A stretch of 64,000 nt of DNA from Streptomyces cavernae (lineage in GTDB: Bacteria > Actinomycetota > Actinomycetes > Streptomycetales > Streptomycetaceae), in the NCBI RefSeq assembly GCF_004023625.1, contig NZ_RPDJ01000045.1, positions 1 through 64,000 of the forward strand. Direction: 5' to 3'. The first letter of the stretch is position 1. Each line of letters starts with the position of its first letter. The translations under genes were made by a program, and so were the position numbers. Below are positions 41,033-48,910 of the stretch, piece after piece. The notes under the pieces were generated by a model. It worked only from the letters and a program-made list of their open reading frames with translations, did not search any database and was not told the origin of the DNA.

Positions 41033-42526
41033 GTGTCCCCACTCTTCCCGGCCTTGACCGGCGACTCCCCGGCCGCGGCCGACCGGCCCGCCCTGACGTT
41101 CGGCGAGCGTTCCCTGACGTACGGGGAGCTCGCCGCCGCGGCGGGCGCCCTCGCCGACCGCCTCCGCCACGCGGACCGGGTAGCGGTCTGGGCGACACCG
41201 ACGCTCGAGACCGCGGTCGGCACGGTGGCCGCGCTGCTGGCCGGGGTGCCCGCCGTGCCGCTCAATCCGAAGTCGGGCGAGAGCGAGCTGGGGCATATCG
41301 TCAAGGACAGCGCGCCCACGCTGGTGCTGACCGCACCGGGCACCGAACTCCCGGCCGCGCTAAGCGGGTTGGGACGGGTGGACATCGATGTGGACATCAG
41401 TGTGTGCATCGATGTGACCGACGTCCGGGAGACGCGGCGCGCGGATCTGCGCCCGCCCGCCGACCTCGGCCCCGACTCCCCCGCCCTCGTCGTCTACACG
41501 TCCGGCACCACCGGCCCGCCGAAGGGCGCCGTCATCCCCCGGCGGGCCATCGCCACGACCCTGGACGCGCTCGCCGACGCCTGGCAGTGGACCGGCGACG
41601 ACGTCCTCGTGCACGGGCTGCCCCTGTTCCATGTGCACGGGCTGATCCTGGGGATCCTCGGCCCGCTGCGGCGCGGCGGAGCGGTGCGGCACCTGGGGCG
41701 GTTCAGCGCGGAGGGCGTGGCGCGGGAGCTGAACGACGGCGCCACGATGCTCTTCGGCGTGCCCACCATGTACCACCGGATCGCCGAGGCGCTGCCCGAC
41801 GACCCGTCGCTGGCCAAGGCGCTCGGGCGGGCGCGGCTGCTGGTGTCGGGCTCGGCCGCGCTGCCGGTGCACGACCACGAGCGGATCGCGGCGGCCACCG
41901 GGCGGCGGGTGATCGAGCGCTACGGGATGACGGAGACGCTCATGAACACGAGCGTGCGGGCGGACGGTGAGCCGCGGGCGGGCACGGTGGGGGTGCCGTT
42001 GCCGGGGGTGGAGCTGCGGCTCGTCGAGGAGGACGGGTCGCCGGTCGCCGCGTACGACGGCGAGAGCGTCGGGGAGATCCAGGTACGCGGGCCCAACCTC
42101 TTCACCGAGTACCTGAACCGGCCCGACGCGACCGCGGAGGCCTTCACCGCCGACGGTTGGTTCCGCACCGGGGACATGGCGGTGCGCGACCCCGACGGGT
42201 ACGTCCGTATCGTCGGCCGCAAGGCCACCGACCTCATCAAGAGCGGCGGGTACAAGATCGGCGCCGGGGAGATCGAGAACGCGCTGCTGGAGCACCCCGG
42301 TGTGCGCGAGGCCGCGGTCACCGGTGAGCCCGACGCCGACCTGGGCGAACGCATCGTCGCCTGGGTGGTCCCTGCGGATCCGCAATCGCCGCCCGCGGCC
42401 GAGGAGTTGGCGGACCATGTGGCGGTCCGGCTCGCCCCGCACAAGCGTCCGCGGACGGTCCGCTATCTCGATGCCCTGCCCCGCAACGACATGGGCAAGA
42501 TCATGAAGCGGGCGCTGGATGGGTGA
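41033..42526 (+). CDS. matB: Malonyl-CoA synthetase
   Basis: A 497-residue ANL-superfamily ligase converting malonate, CoA and ATP to malonyl-CoA and AMP. Motifs: YTSGTTGPPKGAV (P-loop), HGLPLFHVHGL, the aryl/acyl pocket start LFGVPTMYHR, ERYGMTE, GWFRTGDMAVRDPDGYVRIV, the hinge Asp region and the catalytic C-terminal lysine in NDMGKIMKRAL. The Streptomyces coelicolor MatB is a well-studied member. GTG 41033 is preferred over the GTG at 41009 because AAGGAG lies 8 bases before it. It ends overlapping the carboxyltransferase-like gene by eight bases. Supplies malonyl-CoA for polyketide and fatty-acid synthesis or catabolism. Confidence 0.93.
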   Translation: MSPLFPALTGDSPAAADRPALTFGERSLTYGELAAAAGALADRLRHADRVAVWATPTLETAVGTVAALLAGVPAVPLNPKSGESELGHIVKDSAPTLVLTAPGTELPAALSGLGRVDIDVDISVCIDVTDVRETRRADLRPPADLGPDSPALVVYTSGTTGPPKGAVIPRRAIATTLDALADAWQWTGDDVLVHGLPLFHVHGLILGILGPLRRGGAVRHLGRFSAEGVARELNDGATMLFGVPTMYHRIAEALPDDPSLAKALGRARLLVSGSAALPVHDHERIAAATGRRVIERYGMTETLMNTSVRADGEPRAGTVGVPLPGVELRLVEEDGSPVAAYDGESVGEIQVRGPNLFTEYLNRPDATAEAFTADGWFRTGDMAVRDPDGYVRIVGRKATDLIKSGGYKIGAGEIENALLEHPGVREAAVTGEPDADLGERIVAWVVPADPQSPPAAEELADHVAVRLAPHKRPRTVRYLDALPRNDMGKIMKRALDG

Positions 42527-44501
42527 CAGCCTCCCGGCCCGGTCCGGCTCCCGCGCGGCCATCGCGCTCGTGGCCGCGGACTTCACCGAACTCCCGCCGC
42601 CCGAGGGCGAGTCCACGGAGCCGTCGGACGGGCCGCTTGACTGGGACGGGTACGCCGCCTCGCGCGCGCGGGCCACCGAGCGCACCGGGGAACGGGAGTC
42701 CGTGGTGTGCGGGACGGCGACGATCGGCGGGGCGCGGGCCGTGCTGATCTCGTTCGAGTTCGGGTTCCTGGGCGGTTCGCTGGGCGAGCGGACGGGCGAC
42801 CGGTTGGAGGCGGCGTACGCGCACGCCCGTGCGCGGCGCCTCCCGGTGGTGTCGCTGATCGCGACGGGCGGTAGCCGGATGCAGGAGGGGATGCGGGCGC
42901 TGGTCCAGCTCCAGCGCGTGGCCCGGGAGGTCGCCCGCACCCGGGCGGCCGGTCTGCCCCAGCTCGCCGTGGTGCGCGATCCGACGACGGGCGGCGGGTG
43001 GGCCACGCTCGGCGCGGGCGCGGACGTGGTGCTGGCGCTCCCGGAGGCGCAGATCGGTTTCGCGGGCTCCCGGGTGCGCCCCCCGGACGCGGACCCCTCG
43101 GCGTACACGGCTCGGGCCCAGCTGGCAGCCGGGGCGGTCGACGCGGTGGTGCCTCCGGAGGAACTGAGGGACACACTGGCACTGTGGCTGACGCTCCTGA
43201 CACCACGGCCACCCCGAGCCACCACCACGGCCCCGGACCCGAACGCCCCCGCGAAAGCTCCCTCTAACGCCCGTGCCGAGCCCTCCGGCAACGCCCGCGG
43301 ACGGGCCGCCGATGCAGCGGCCCCGGCCGGTTCGGCCGACCCGCCGGATGCAGCCGCCCCGGCCCCAACAGCCGAGACAGGCGAGACCGCCGATTCGACC
43401 GAGCCTGCCGATTCCGCCGAGACGGCTGCCGTGACCGTCCCGAGCAATCCGGCGGCCCCGGGCCCGACAGCCCGGGCAGACCCGGAGGCCCGGGCAAACC
43501 CAGACGCCCCGGCCCCCACAGCCCGGACAGACCCGGAAGCCAGGGCAAACCCGGAAACCCTGCAAAACCCTCAGGCCCGGGCAAAACCAGAGGCCCCGGC
43601 AAACCCGGAAACCCTGCTGAACCCTCAGGCCCCGGCAAACCCGGCGAACCCGGCCGCTGCTGACCCGGCTCCCCCGGGCGCCCCGGAAGACCTGACCGAC
43701 CCACCGGTGGCCCCCGCCGGAGGCGCCCCCGTTCCGCCCCCGGCCGCCCTCGGGGTCTCGGGCGGTATGCCCGCGACCGGGTGGGAGGCGGTCCACCGGG
43801 CGCGGTCCGGGGCACGGCCCCGGGCGCGCGCCTATCTAGACGCCTACTTCACCCACCGCGCCACCATCAGCGGTGACCGGTGCGGCGGTGTCGACGACGG
43901 CATGCTGTGCGGGTTCGGCGAGCGGGACGGGCGTACCGTCGCGTACGCGGCCCAGTGCGGTACCGCCACCCGGCCCGCCGGGTACCGTACGGCCGCCCGG
44001 CTGATCCGACTCGCCGGGCGGCTCGGTTTCCCCGTGCTGACGCTGGTGGACACCCCGGGCGCCGGGAACGACGCCGAAGCGGAGCGGCAGGGCGCGGGTG
44101 CCGCCATCGCGGAGCTGTTCGACGCGGTGGCGACCGCCCGGACGCCTGTCACAACGCTGGTGATCGGAGAGGGCGGCTCCGGTGGCGCCCTCGCCCTGGC
44201 CGCCCCCGGCAACACCTGGGCCACGCCCGACAGCTACTTCTCCGTCATAGCTCCGGAGCTCGCCGCGGCGATCCTCAAACGCCCACCGGGTGAGGTTCCG
44301 GCCACCGCCGACCAACTCGCCCTCCGCCCGCAGGACCTGGTGGACCTGGGAGTCGTCCGGGGCATCGTCCCGCCCGCGGCACCCGAGCCGCCCGGGCGGA
44401 ACCACCCGTCCGGCGGCAACTCGGCCGGACCACCCCAAGACGCGAAACCCCCCGTACCGACGCACGATGCGAAGGGAGGACCGTCGTCCGGCGGCCCGTG
44501 A
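42519..44501 (+). CDS. Fused AccD-AccA-like carboxyltransferase
   Basis: A 660-residue crotonase-fold protein. Residues 1-225 resemble the AccD beta subunit (FEFGFLGGSLGERTG, TGGSRMQEGMRALVQLQRVA, DPTTGGGWATLGAGADVVLA) without the N-terminal zinc ribbon. Residues 420-620 resemble AccA alpha (RPAGYRTAARLIRLAGRLGF, DTPGAGNDAEAERQG, IGEGGSGGALALA, YFSVIAPELAAAIL). Between them is a Pro/Ala-rich linker of about 190 residues with PETLxNPQAPANP repeats. There is no biotin carboxylase nearby. Coupled to matB, it may decarboxylate malonyl-CoA, like MdcDE, or supply a carboxyltransferase. That function is inferred. Confidence 0.8.
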   Translation: MGDSLPARSGSRAAIALVAADFTELPPPEGESTEPSDGPLDWDGYAASRARATERTGERESVVCGTATIGGARAVLISFEFGFLGGSLGERTGDRLEAAYAHARARRLPVVSLIATGGSRMQEGMRALVQLQRVAREVARTRAAGLPQLAVVRDPTTGGGWATLGAGADVVLALPEAQIGFAGSRVRPPDADPSAYTARAQLAAGAVDAVVPPEELRDTLALWLTLLTPRPPRATTTAPDPNAPAKAPSNARAEPSGNARGRAADAAAPAGSADPPDAAAPAPTAETGETADSTEPADSAETAAVTVPSNPAAPGPTARADPEARANPDAPAPTARTDPEARANPETLQNPQARAKPEAPANPETLLNPQAPANPANPAAADPAPPGAPEDLTDPPVAPAGGAPVPPPAALGVSGGMPATGWEAVHRARSGARPRARAYLDAYFTHRATISGDRCGGVDDGMLCGFGERDGRTVAYAAQCGTATRPAGYRTAARLIRLAGRLGFPVLTLVDTPGAGNDAEAERQGAGAAIAELFDAVATARTPVTTLVIGEGGSGGALALAAPGNTWATPDSYFSVIAPELAAAILKRPPGEVPATADQLALRPQDLVDLGVVRGIVPPAAPEPPGRNHPSGGNSAGPPQDAKPPVPTHDAKGGPSSGGP

Positions 44502-44530
44502 CGACAACGGTCCACTCGGGAGGAACCGCC

Positions 44531-45568
44531 ATGAGCGTCAGTCTGGAGCAGTTGCGGCGCTGCCATGTCGCCGTCGACCTGGGTGCCGCCCGGACCCGTG
44601 TGTATGTGAAGGGCGCCGGGCTGGTGGTGGACCAGCCCAGCGCCGCCGCAGTGAACGTCCGCACCGGCTCCCTGATCGCCGTGGGCGAGCTCGCGGAGAA
44701 GATGACGGGGCGTACGCCCAACTACATCCGTGTCGTTCGGCCGGTCTCCGGTGGCACGGTCGTCGACATCGAGATGGCCCAGCGGATGCTCCGCCATCTC
44801 ATCGGCGAGAAACTCCGGCGGTCGCTGCGGCGCAGGCCCCGGCTGCGCGCCGCCTGCTGCACCCCGCACGACGCCGACCCGCTGGCGCAGCGCGCGGCCG
44901 TGGAGACGATGGTCGGTCTGGGGGCGCGGCGGGTGGAGCTGGTGGACACGCTGATCGCGGCGGCCGTCGGCTGCGGGTTGCCCGTCGAGGAACCCGAAGC
45001 CACCATGATCATGGTGTGCGGTGCGGCGGCCACCCAGGTCGCGGTGCTCTCCCTGGGTTCCATCGTGACCGCCGAGCGCATCCCGGTCGGCGGGGAGGCG
45101 GTCGACCACGCCATCGTCCAGCATCTGCGTCACCACCACGAGTTGATGCTGCCCAGCCAGTCCGTGCGGCCCCTGCAGCTGGCCCTGTCCGCCAACGGGC
45201 TCTCCCCGCAGGGGCCGGCGTCCACGGAGATCCACGGCCGGGACGTGGCCACGGGGCTGGCCCGCTCCGTGAAGGTGGACACCGCTGCCATGCGGGACGC
45301 CATCCAGACCCCGCTCACCGCCGTGCTCGACGGCATCGGCAAGGTGCTGCGCGACTGCCCGCCGGACCTGGTGGCCGACCTCGCCGACCGCGGCATCATG
45401 ATGGTCGGCGGCAGCGCTCTGCTGCCGGGCCTCGACCAGATGCTGCGCCAGGCCACCGGTATGCCGGTGCACATCGCGGAACGCCCCGACGTGTGCGCCG
45501 TCCTCGGCCTCGGCGCGATGCTGGAGGGCACCATCCGGCCGCTCGTCCTGGAACCGATCCGCCGATGA
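44531..45568 (+). CDS. mbl: MreB-like protein Mbl with degenerate nucleotide-binding motifs
   Basis: A 345-residue bacterial actin homologue of the MreB/Mbl class, expected to act in spore-wall or envelope synthesis. The phosphate-1 motif reads DLGAARTRVYVKG (MreB: DLGTANTLVYVKG). However, phosphate-2, DIGGGTTEVAV in MreB, is VCGAAATQVAV (about residues 162-172), and the catalytic Glu segment LIEEPMAAAIGAG is LVDTLIAAAVGCG (about 136-148). ATP hydrolysis is therefore doubtful. ATG 44531 follows GGGAGGAA; a GTG at 44498 overlapping the previous stop is the alternative. It sits right after the malonate module, as Streptomyces mbl is recalled to do. Confidence 0.83.
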   Translation: MSVSLEQLRRCHVAVDLGAARTRVYVKGAGLVVDQPSAAAVNVRTGSLIAVGELAEKMTGRTPNYIRVVRPVSGGTVVDIEMAQRMLRHLIGEKLRRSLRRRPRLRAACCTPHDADPLAQRAAVETMVGLGARRVELVDTLIAAAVGCGLPVEEPEATMIMVCGAAATQVAVLSLGSIVTAERIPVGGEAVDHAIVQHLRHHHELMLPSQSVRPLQLALSANGLSPQGPASTEIHGRDVATGLARSVKVDTAAMRDAIQTPLTAVLDGIGKVLRDCPPDLVADLADRGIMMVGGSALLPGLDQMLRQATGMPVHIAERPDVCAVLGLGAMLEGTIRPLVLEPIRR

Positions 45569-45569
45569 G

Positions 45570-45599
45570 TTGACGGTGCGCCAGGGGCCTCCGTAGCGT
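45570..45599 (+). promoter_or_regulatory. Predicted promoter of SDR gene
   Basis: TTGACG (45570-45575) and TAGCGT (45594-45599) with an 18-base spacer, about 50 bases before ATG 45652. Confidence 0.6.
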
Positions 45600-45651
45600 C
45601 ACGCCGTACGCACGTGTGAGCGACGTTCACATACAGGAACGGAGTGGGGTC

Positions 45652-46404
45652 ATGAGCCGGCGACGTGTCGTGGTGTCGGGTGGCGGGACCGGAATAGGGC
45701 TCGCGGCGGCGGAGGTCTTCGCCGCCGACGGGGACCAGGTCGTGCTGCTCGGGCGGCGGGAGGATGTGCTGCGCAAGGCGGCCGACGGGCTGAACGCCGC
45801 CCAGGGGGAGGGGGCGGCGAGCTGGTACGCGGCGGACCTCGCCGTTCCGGAACAGGTCAGCGCAGCGGTCGAGTTCATCACCGCGAACGACAATCCGTAC
45901 GTCGATGTCGTCGTCGCCAACGCGGGCGGCAATGTGGCGGCCTCGCACGACGGCACCCTGGAGTCCGTCGCGGACGGCTACCGCCGCAACTTCGAGGCCA
46001 ACGTCCTGACCGCGGTCCTGCTCACCGAGGGCCTGCTCCCCCATGTGCGCCGCCCCGGCGGCCGGATCATCCAGCTGTCCTCGATCGCCTCCCTGCGCGG
46101 CCCCGGCTCGTACGGCGGCTCCAAGGGCTGGGTCAACACCTACACCTACGATCTGGCGCAGCGGGTCGGGGGTGACGGGATCACGGCGAACGCGGTGGCG
46201 CCCGGATTCGTCGGGGACACCGAGTTCTTCGGCGACCGGGCGACCGAGGAGTTCGTCCGCTCCCGGGTCGCCCAGACCCTCACTAAGCAGCCCGGCCGCC
46301 CCTCGGAGATCGCGGCCGCGATCCGCTATCTCGCCTCGCCGGAGGCGGCGTACGTCACCGGTCAGCTGCTGCATATCAATGGCGGCGCGGCGCTGGGGCG
46401 TTAG
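45652..46404 (+). CDS. Short-chain dehydrogenase/reductase
   Basis: A 250-residue classical SDR: cofactor loop GGGTGIG near the N-terminus, NAGG at the NNAG position (VVVANAGG), the catalytic Ser in IQLSSIASL and Tyr/Lys in YGGSK, and APGFV after the beta-6 strand. The C-terminal VTGQLLHINGG is typical. The R in GRRE after beta-2 hints at NADP(H) use. It acts in the cytoplasm; the substrate is not recognisable. ATG 45652 follows GGAG by 7 bases and a good promoter; an upstream ATG at 45616 lacks a ribosome site. It is a single-gene unit between mbl and an FkbM methyltransferase. Confidence 0.9.
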   Translation: MSRRRVVVSGGGTGIGLAAAEVFAADGDQVVLLGRREDVLRKAADGLNAAQGEGAASWYAADLAVPEQVSAAVEFITANDNPYVDVVVANAGGNVAASHDGTLESVADGYRRNFEANVLTAVLLTEGLLPHVRRPGGRIIQLSSIASLRGPGSYGGSKGWVNTYTYDLAQRVGGDGITANAVAPGFVGDTEFFGDRATEEFVRSRVAQTLTKQPGRPSEIAAAIRYLASPEAAYVTGQLLHINGGAALGR

Positions 46405-46512
46405 GGCCCGTCTGGGCGGTTTCGCCGGTGGCCCGTGAAACTCCTGTGGTTACAGGTCTGTGAATCCTTCGGAACCGCGTGCAGTCTGTGGGCTGTCTGG
46501 GAGGCTGAGAAC

Positions 46513-47481
46513 ATGAAGACGGCGTACAGAAAACTGCTCGAATTCCTGCCCCGGCTCGGGGTGCAGGTGCTGGACCTCGGCCCTGGTGCCTCGGTGGTCG
46601 CCCGGCGCGGTGGATATGTCCGGGTCTCCGTGGGGGACGGCGTGGACGTGGTGGCCCGCCGCCGCCACCGGAAGTCGGTGCGGCGGGTCGGCAAGGACGT
46701 CTGGATGGTCGGTGAGCGGGCGAACGGTGTCTCGGAACTGGTGACGTCGTTGCTCGACGCGCAGGTGACCGCCGACGACGAACGCCCGTTCCAGCTCGCG
46801 GCCGCCAAATACCTGTGCAACCACCATGTGGCCGGGCTGCTGCGGCAGTACGGCGTCAACTGCGTCTTCGACGTGGGCGCCAACTCCGGACAGTACGCGA
46901 AGGGGTTGCGCCGGGCCGGTTACACGGGCCGCATCGTCTCCTTCGAACCCGTCACGGCCACCTACCAGAAGCTCCAGCGGGCCTCGGAGAGCGACGAGAA
47001 CTGGACGGTGTTCCCGTTCGCGCTGGGCAGCACGGAGTCCGTGCAGGAAATACACGTGGAGTGGAACTCCATGAACTCCCTCCTGCCGCCCAGCGACTAC
47101 GGCAAGGGCCGTTACAAGCGGTTCGCGAAGGGGCGCACGGAGGAGATCGACATCCGGCGGCTCGACAGCGTGATGGACAAGGCGATGGACGGCCTGACGG
47201 ATCCGCGGCCCTATCTGAAGATGGACACCCAGGGCTTTGACCTGGAGGTGTTCGCGGGCGCCGGGGAACGGATCAAGGAGTTCGTGGGACTGCAGTCGGA
47301 GGTCGCGCTGCTGCAGTTGTACGAGGGCAGTCCCGGGATGGGCGAGGCCATCACCAAGTACCAGGACGGCGGATTCGAAATCACCGGGATGTATCCCGTG
47401 ACCCGCGAGGACACCACGGGGCGGATCGTGGAGTTCGACTGCGTGATGATGCGTGCGGAGGCCGCTCCGACGAAGGAGTGA
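46513..47481 (+). CDS. FkbM-family methyltransferase
   Basis: A 322-residue protein with an FkbM-type SAM domain in the C-terminal two-thirds: CVFDVGANSGQYAKGLRRAG (motif I), IVSFEPVTATYQKL, the RPYLKMDTQGFDLEVFAGAG signature, and SEVALLQLYEGSP. The first 100 residues are basic and of unknown role (LLEFLPRLGVQVLDLGPGA, then RRRHRKSVRRVGKDVW), and may bind an acidic partner or membrane. ATG 46513 lies about 9 bases after GGGAGG; an ATG at 46435 is possible. It appears monocistronic and its substrate is unknown, perhaps a surface sugar, as for the FkbM protein at 32575. Confidence 0.83.
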   Translation: MKTAYRKLLEFLPRLGVQVLDLGPGASVVARRGGYVRVSVGDGVDVVARRRHRKSVRRVGKDVWMVGERANGVSELVTSLLDAQVTADDERPFQLAAAKYLCNHHVAGLLRQYGVNCVFDVGANSGQYAKGLRRAGYTGRIVSFEPVTATYQKLQRASESDENWTVFPFALGSTESVQEIHVEWNSMNSLLPPSDYGKGRYKRFAKGRTEEIDIRRLDSVMDKAMDGLTDPRPYLKMDTQGFDLEVFAGAGERIKEFVGLQSEVALLQLYEGSPGMGEAITKYQDGGFEITGMYPVTREDTTGRIVEFDCVMMRAEAAPTKE

Positions 47482-47697
47482 GACGACGGTCCGGACGACG
47501 GGTCCGACTCGGCGGGAGGCACGGCGGCGGGTCCGCGTGCCCCCCGCCTGAGAGGAGGACCCGTCACCGGCGCCCGTCCCGCACACCCCGCTGATCCCGC
47601 GCCCACCGCCCCCGCTCCTCCCGCGCCCCCGTCCTGCGCCGGCACACCCCGCCCGTCCCGCGTCCCCGCCCCCGCTCATCCCGCGCGTGCCGCCCGC

Positions 47698-48669
47698 TCA
47701 GAACCGGACGCGCGCCCAGAGGGGGTCGTGGTCGGAGTGGACGGCCTCGGTCGTCTCGCTCCACAGCACTCGCAGCCGCGGTTCGACGAACAGGTAGTCG
47801 ATCTTCCCCTGGCCGTGGGTCGGCACCGCGGAACGGCACCTGACCCAGACGGGCGTGGACTCGGGGCTCGCCGGTGACTCGGTCGGGTACCCCGCTTCGA
47901 TGTCGTCGCCGCACGGGCTGCCGGCCTCCTGGAACTCACCGTGCGCGCCACCCCGGTAACGGGGTTCGTAGAAGTTCCCCGTCGCCTCGGACAAGGGATC
48001 GTCGTTGAGGTCGCCGCCGAAGAAGCGGGTGTATCCGGCGTACTCGGTGGCGAGGATCCGCGCGGCGACCTGGGCTTCGTGCCGCCGGACGGCCGGCCGT
48101 GTCCCCTTGTCGCCGTAGCTCAGGTGTGCGCTGCACACGACGGTCCGGCGGCGGTCGGAACGTACGCACAGCATCTCGCGCTGCTCGTAGCCGGCCGGGG
48201 ACTCGAGGGGATATGCGATGGCGGTGGCCGCGTCGAAGCCGAGGTCCTCGCGGAAGAGCACCGCGTTGCCGAAGTCCGAGGGGTGCTTGCACCGCCCGGG
48301 GGTTCCGTCCGCACTGCGCACGGGGTGGAACGCCACACCGTAACCGGGCAGCCGGCTCAGCATCCGCTCGTTCCAGTCCCGGCAGGCCTCCTGGAGTGTC
48401 ACGAACGCGGACCCCCGCTCACGGACGTCGCGCACGAACGCGTCCGGGGCCTCGTCGCCCTTCGGCCCGTGTTCGGCGTTGCCGCCGGCCATGTTGAACT
48501 GCCCGACGGTGTACTCCGTGACGGTCCGCACCTGGGCTTTCTTCGGCGCCACGGCGGAGGTGCCGGGATTCCGCAGCCCGGCGGGGCCCGGGGCGCAGGA
48601 TGCGGCGCCGACGCCGATCAGGATCAGGACGCTGCTCAGTACGCGAACGGCTCTGGTGTGCGGTCGCAT
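47698..48669 (-). CDS. Secreted endonuclease/exonuclease/phosphatase-family lipoprotein
   Basis: A 323-residue protein of the EEP (DNase I-like) fold. The signal sequence with a lipobox GAASC (cysteine at about residue 25) indicates a surface lipoprotein. Catalytic-site segments: QFNMAGGN near the start, FVTLQEACRDW (metal Glu), CSAHLSYG (His), FFGGDLNDDP (Asp/Asn pair) and the terminal SDHDPLWARVRF (Asp-His). It would cleave phosphodiesters in nucleic acids, sugar phosphates or lipids outside the cell; which one is not evident. It is divergent from the AfsR-like regulator gene, with 240 bases between the two starts. Confidence 0.85.
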   Translation of the reverse strand: MRPHTRAVRVLSSVLILIGVGAASCAPGPAGLRNPGTSAVAPKKAQVRTVTEYTVGQFNMAGGNAEHGPKGDEAPDAFVRDVRERGSAFVTLQEACRDWNERMLSRLPGYGVAFHPVRSADGTPGRCKHPSDFGNAVLFREDLGFDAATAIAYPLESPAGYEQREMLCVRSDRRRTVVCSAHLSYGDKGTRPAVRRHEAQVAARILATEYAGYTRFFGGDLNDDPLSEATGNFYEPRYRGGAHGEFQEAGSPCGDDIEAGYPTESPASPESTPVWVRCRSAVPTHGQGKIDYLFVEPRLRVLWSETTEAVHSDHDPLWARVRF

Positions 48670-48910
48670 GTGCGATGGCTCCTCACGTCGGTGTCGCGGG
48701 TGTCGCCGAAGTGCGGTGCTGCGCTGTTCACTTCACAGATGTGCCCATCCCTTGCCGCGTCCATGACCAACACCCGGCGTCCGCCCCGTGAATCGCGCCG
48801 GTACAGAGCACGGTGGCAGTGGGCCGGAATGAGCCTTCCGGATACGACTGTCGAGCAGCGATAAAGAGGGAGAAGCGTGAGGGAGTTGTGAATGATGGGG
48901 CGGGGGACTC

